From the NCBI GenBank assembly GCA_900757485.1, contig CAAEOA010000228.1, positions 1 through 7,843 of the forward strand: a stretch of 7,843 bases of DNA, given 5' to 3'. The translations under genes and the position numbers were made by a program. The notes under the pieces are model-generated. The model worked only from the letters and a program-made list of their open reading frames with translations, was not told where the DNA came from and searched no databases. Below, piece by piece: positions 7,597 through 7,843 of this stretch (positions within the stretch are counted from its first letter, which is position 1; each line of letters starts with the position of its first letter). The stretch is from Oscillospiraceae bacterium (lineage in GTDB: Bacteria; Bacillota; Clostridia; Oscillospirales; Ruminococcaceae).

Positions 7597-7647
7597 ACAT
7601 TCTAAAATGTAATTAAGGTTACATAAATAGTCATATATGTACTGACT
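7596..7647. promoter_or_regulatory. Cluster of short inverted repeats between kinase and GH51 genes, possible operator
   Basis: Three imperfectly separated palindromes occupy most of the 95 bp gap. TACATT-CTAA-AATGTA (7596-7611) has a perfect 6 bp stem next to the GH51 ribosome site. TGTAA-6bp-TTACA (7608-7623) overlaps it. AGTCA-9bp-TGACT (7629-7647) follows. They could be regulator sites or RNA hairpins. The region is AT-rich, so short palindromes by chance are expected. No good -35/-10 pair was found here and no known operator consensus (cre, AraR) matches well. Confidence 0.25.
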
Positions 7648-7675
7648 GTTGAAATTCGATAAAAGCCGTTAGTTA

Positions 7676-7843
7676 TTAACGCTGTACCCGTCCCGACGCA
7701 TTGCCGGCGGCGAGTGCTTCCACTTCGGCTACTGACATCAGGTTAAAATCATGTTCTATTGTATGCTTCAAGCAGGAAGCGGCAACGGCAAAATTTATAA
7801 CCCTCTGATTGTCCCAATTTTGCAACAGAGCATAAATCAGTCC
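7676..7843 (-). CDS. kdgK: PfkB-family sugar kinase C-terminus, probably 2-keto-3-deoxygluconate kinase
   Basis: Only the last 55 residues are inside the window; the gene enters from the right edge. The readable sequence starts GLIYALLQNWDNQRVINFAV, continues through ASCLKHTIEHDFNLMSVAEV and ends ASGRVQR, followed by two consecutive TAA stops. The short reading frame is supported by this family-like sequence across its whole length. The AAASCLKHTI-DFN pattern and the GRVQR ending are what I associate with Firmicute 2-keto-3-deoxygluconate kinases, which phosphorylate KDG in pectin and hexuronate breakdown before cleavage by KDPG aldolase. The nucleotide-binding and catalytic Asp motif of PfkB kinases would lie upstream, outside the window, so activity cannot be judged. 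Another PfkB sugar kinase is the main alternative. It lies 95 bp before the GH51 gene on the same strand with no clear terminator between them. Confidence 0.82.
   Translation of the reverse strand, partial: GLIYALLQNWDNQRVINFAVAASCLKHTIEHDFNLMSVAEVEALAAGNASGRVQR

Noticed and set aside
7600..7675. Possible sigma-A promoter between the kinase and GH51 genes
   Set aside because: The best -35/-10 combinations matched only about half of the consensus bases, which is not above expectation in AT-rich DNA.

Overview
The window is one dense, single-direction gene cluster for plant polysaccharide use. Everything is on the minus strand, so the genes read from right to left. Low-to-mid GC composition, strong AGGAGG-type ribosome sites, GTG and TTG starts, a lipoprotein-type binding protein and the gene content all suggest a Firmicute, probably an anaerobic, fibre-degrading Clostridia/Oscillospiraceae-type bacterium. 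That placement is inferred from style and content, because no marker gene is present.

Layout in transcription order: (1) 7843-7676, the C-terminal 55 residues of a PfkB-family sugar kinase, most likely 2-keto-3-deoxygluconate kinase (kdgK), cut by the window edge. (2) 7580-6060, an intracellular GH51 alpha-L-arabinofuranosidase with both catalytic glutamates. (3) 6028-4556, a lipoprotein solute-binding protein of the sugar ABC family. (4) 4440-3574 and (5) 3546-2725, two MalF/MalG-type permeases, each with its EAA loop. (6) 2712-232, an exported 826-residue protein with a predicted beta-rich N-terminal half and an alpha-helical-repeat C-terminal half, which I cannot assign to a family. (7) 183-1, the first 61 residues of another exported protein, cut by the left edge. 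Gaps are 95, 31, 115, 27, 12 and 48 bp. I see no convincing terminator or promoter, so this looks like the interior of an operon whose promoter lies to the right of the window.

Working model (inference): exported enzymes, possibly including the 826-residue protein, shorten an arabinose-containing pectin or hemicellulose outside the cell. The lipoprotein and permease pair import the oligosaccharides, and the cytoplasmic GH51 enzyme releases L-arabinose. The adjacent kdgK fits a pectin/hexuronate programme in which the uronate part flows through 2-keto-3-deoxygluconate. No ABC ATPase is encoded here. This resembles Bacillus subtilis AraNPQ, which sits beside abfA and uses the shared ATPase MsmX.

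No RNA gene, CRISPR array, insertion sequence or phage-like element was seen. The most open question is the function of the 826-residue protein. The rest is a recognisable carbohydrate-utilisation locus.
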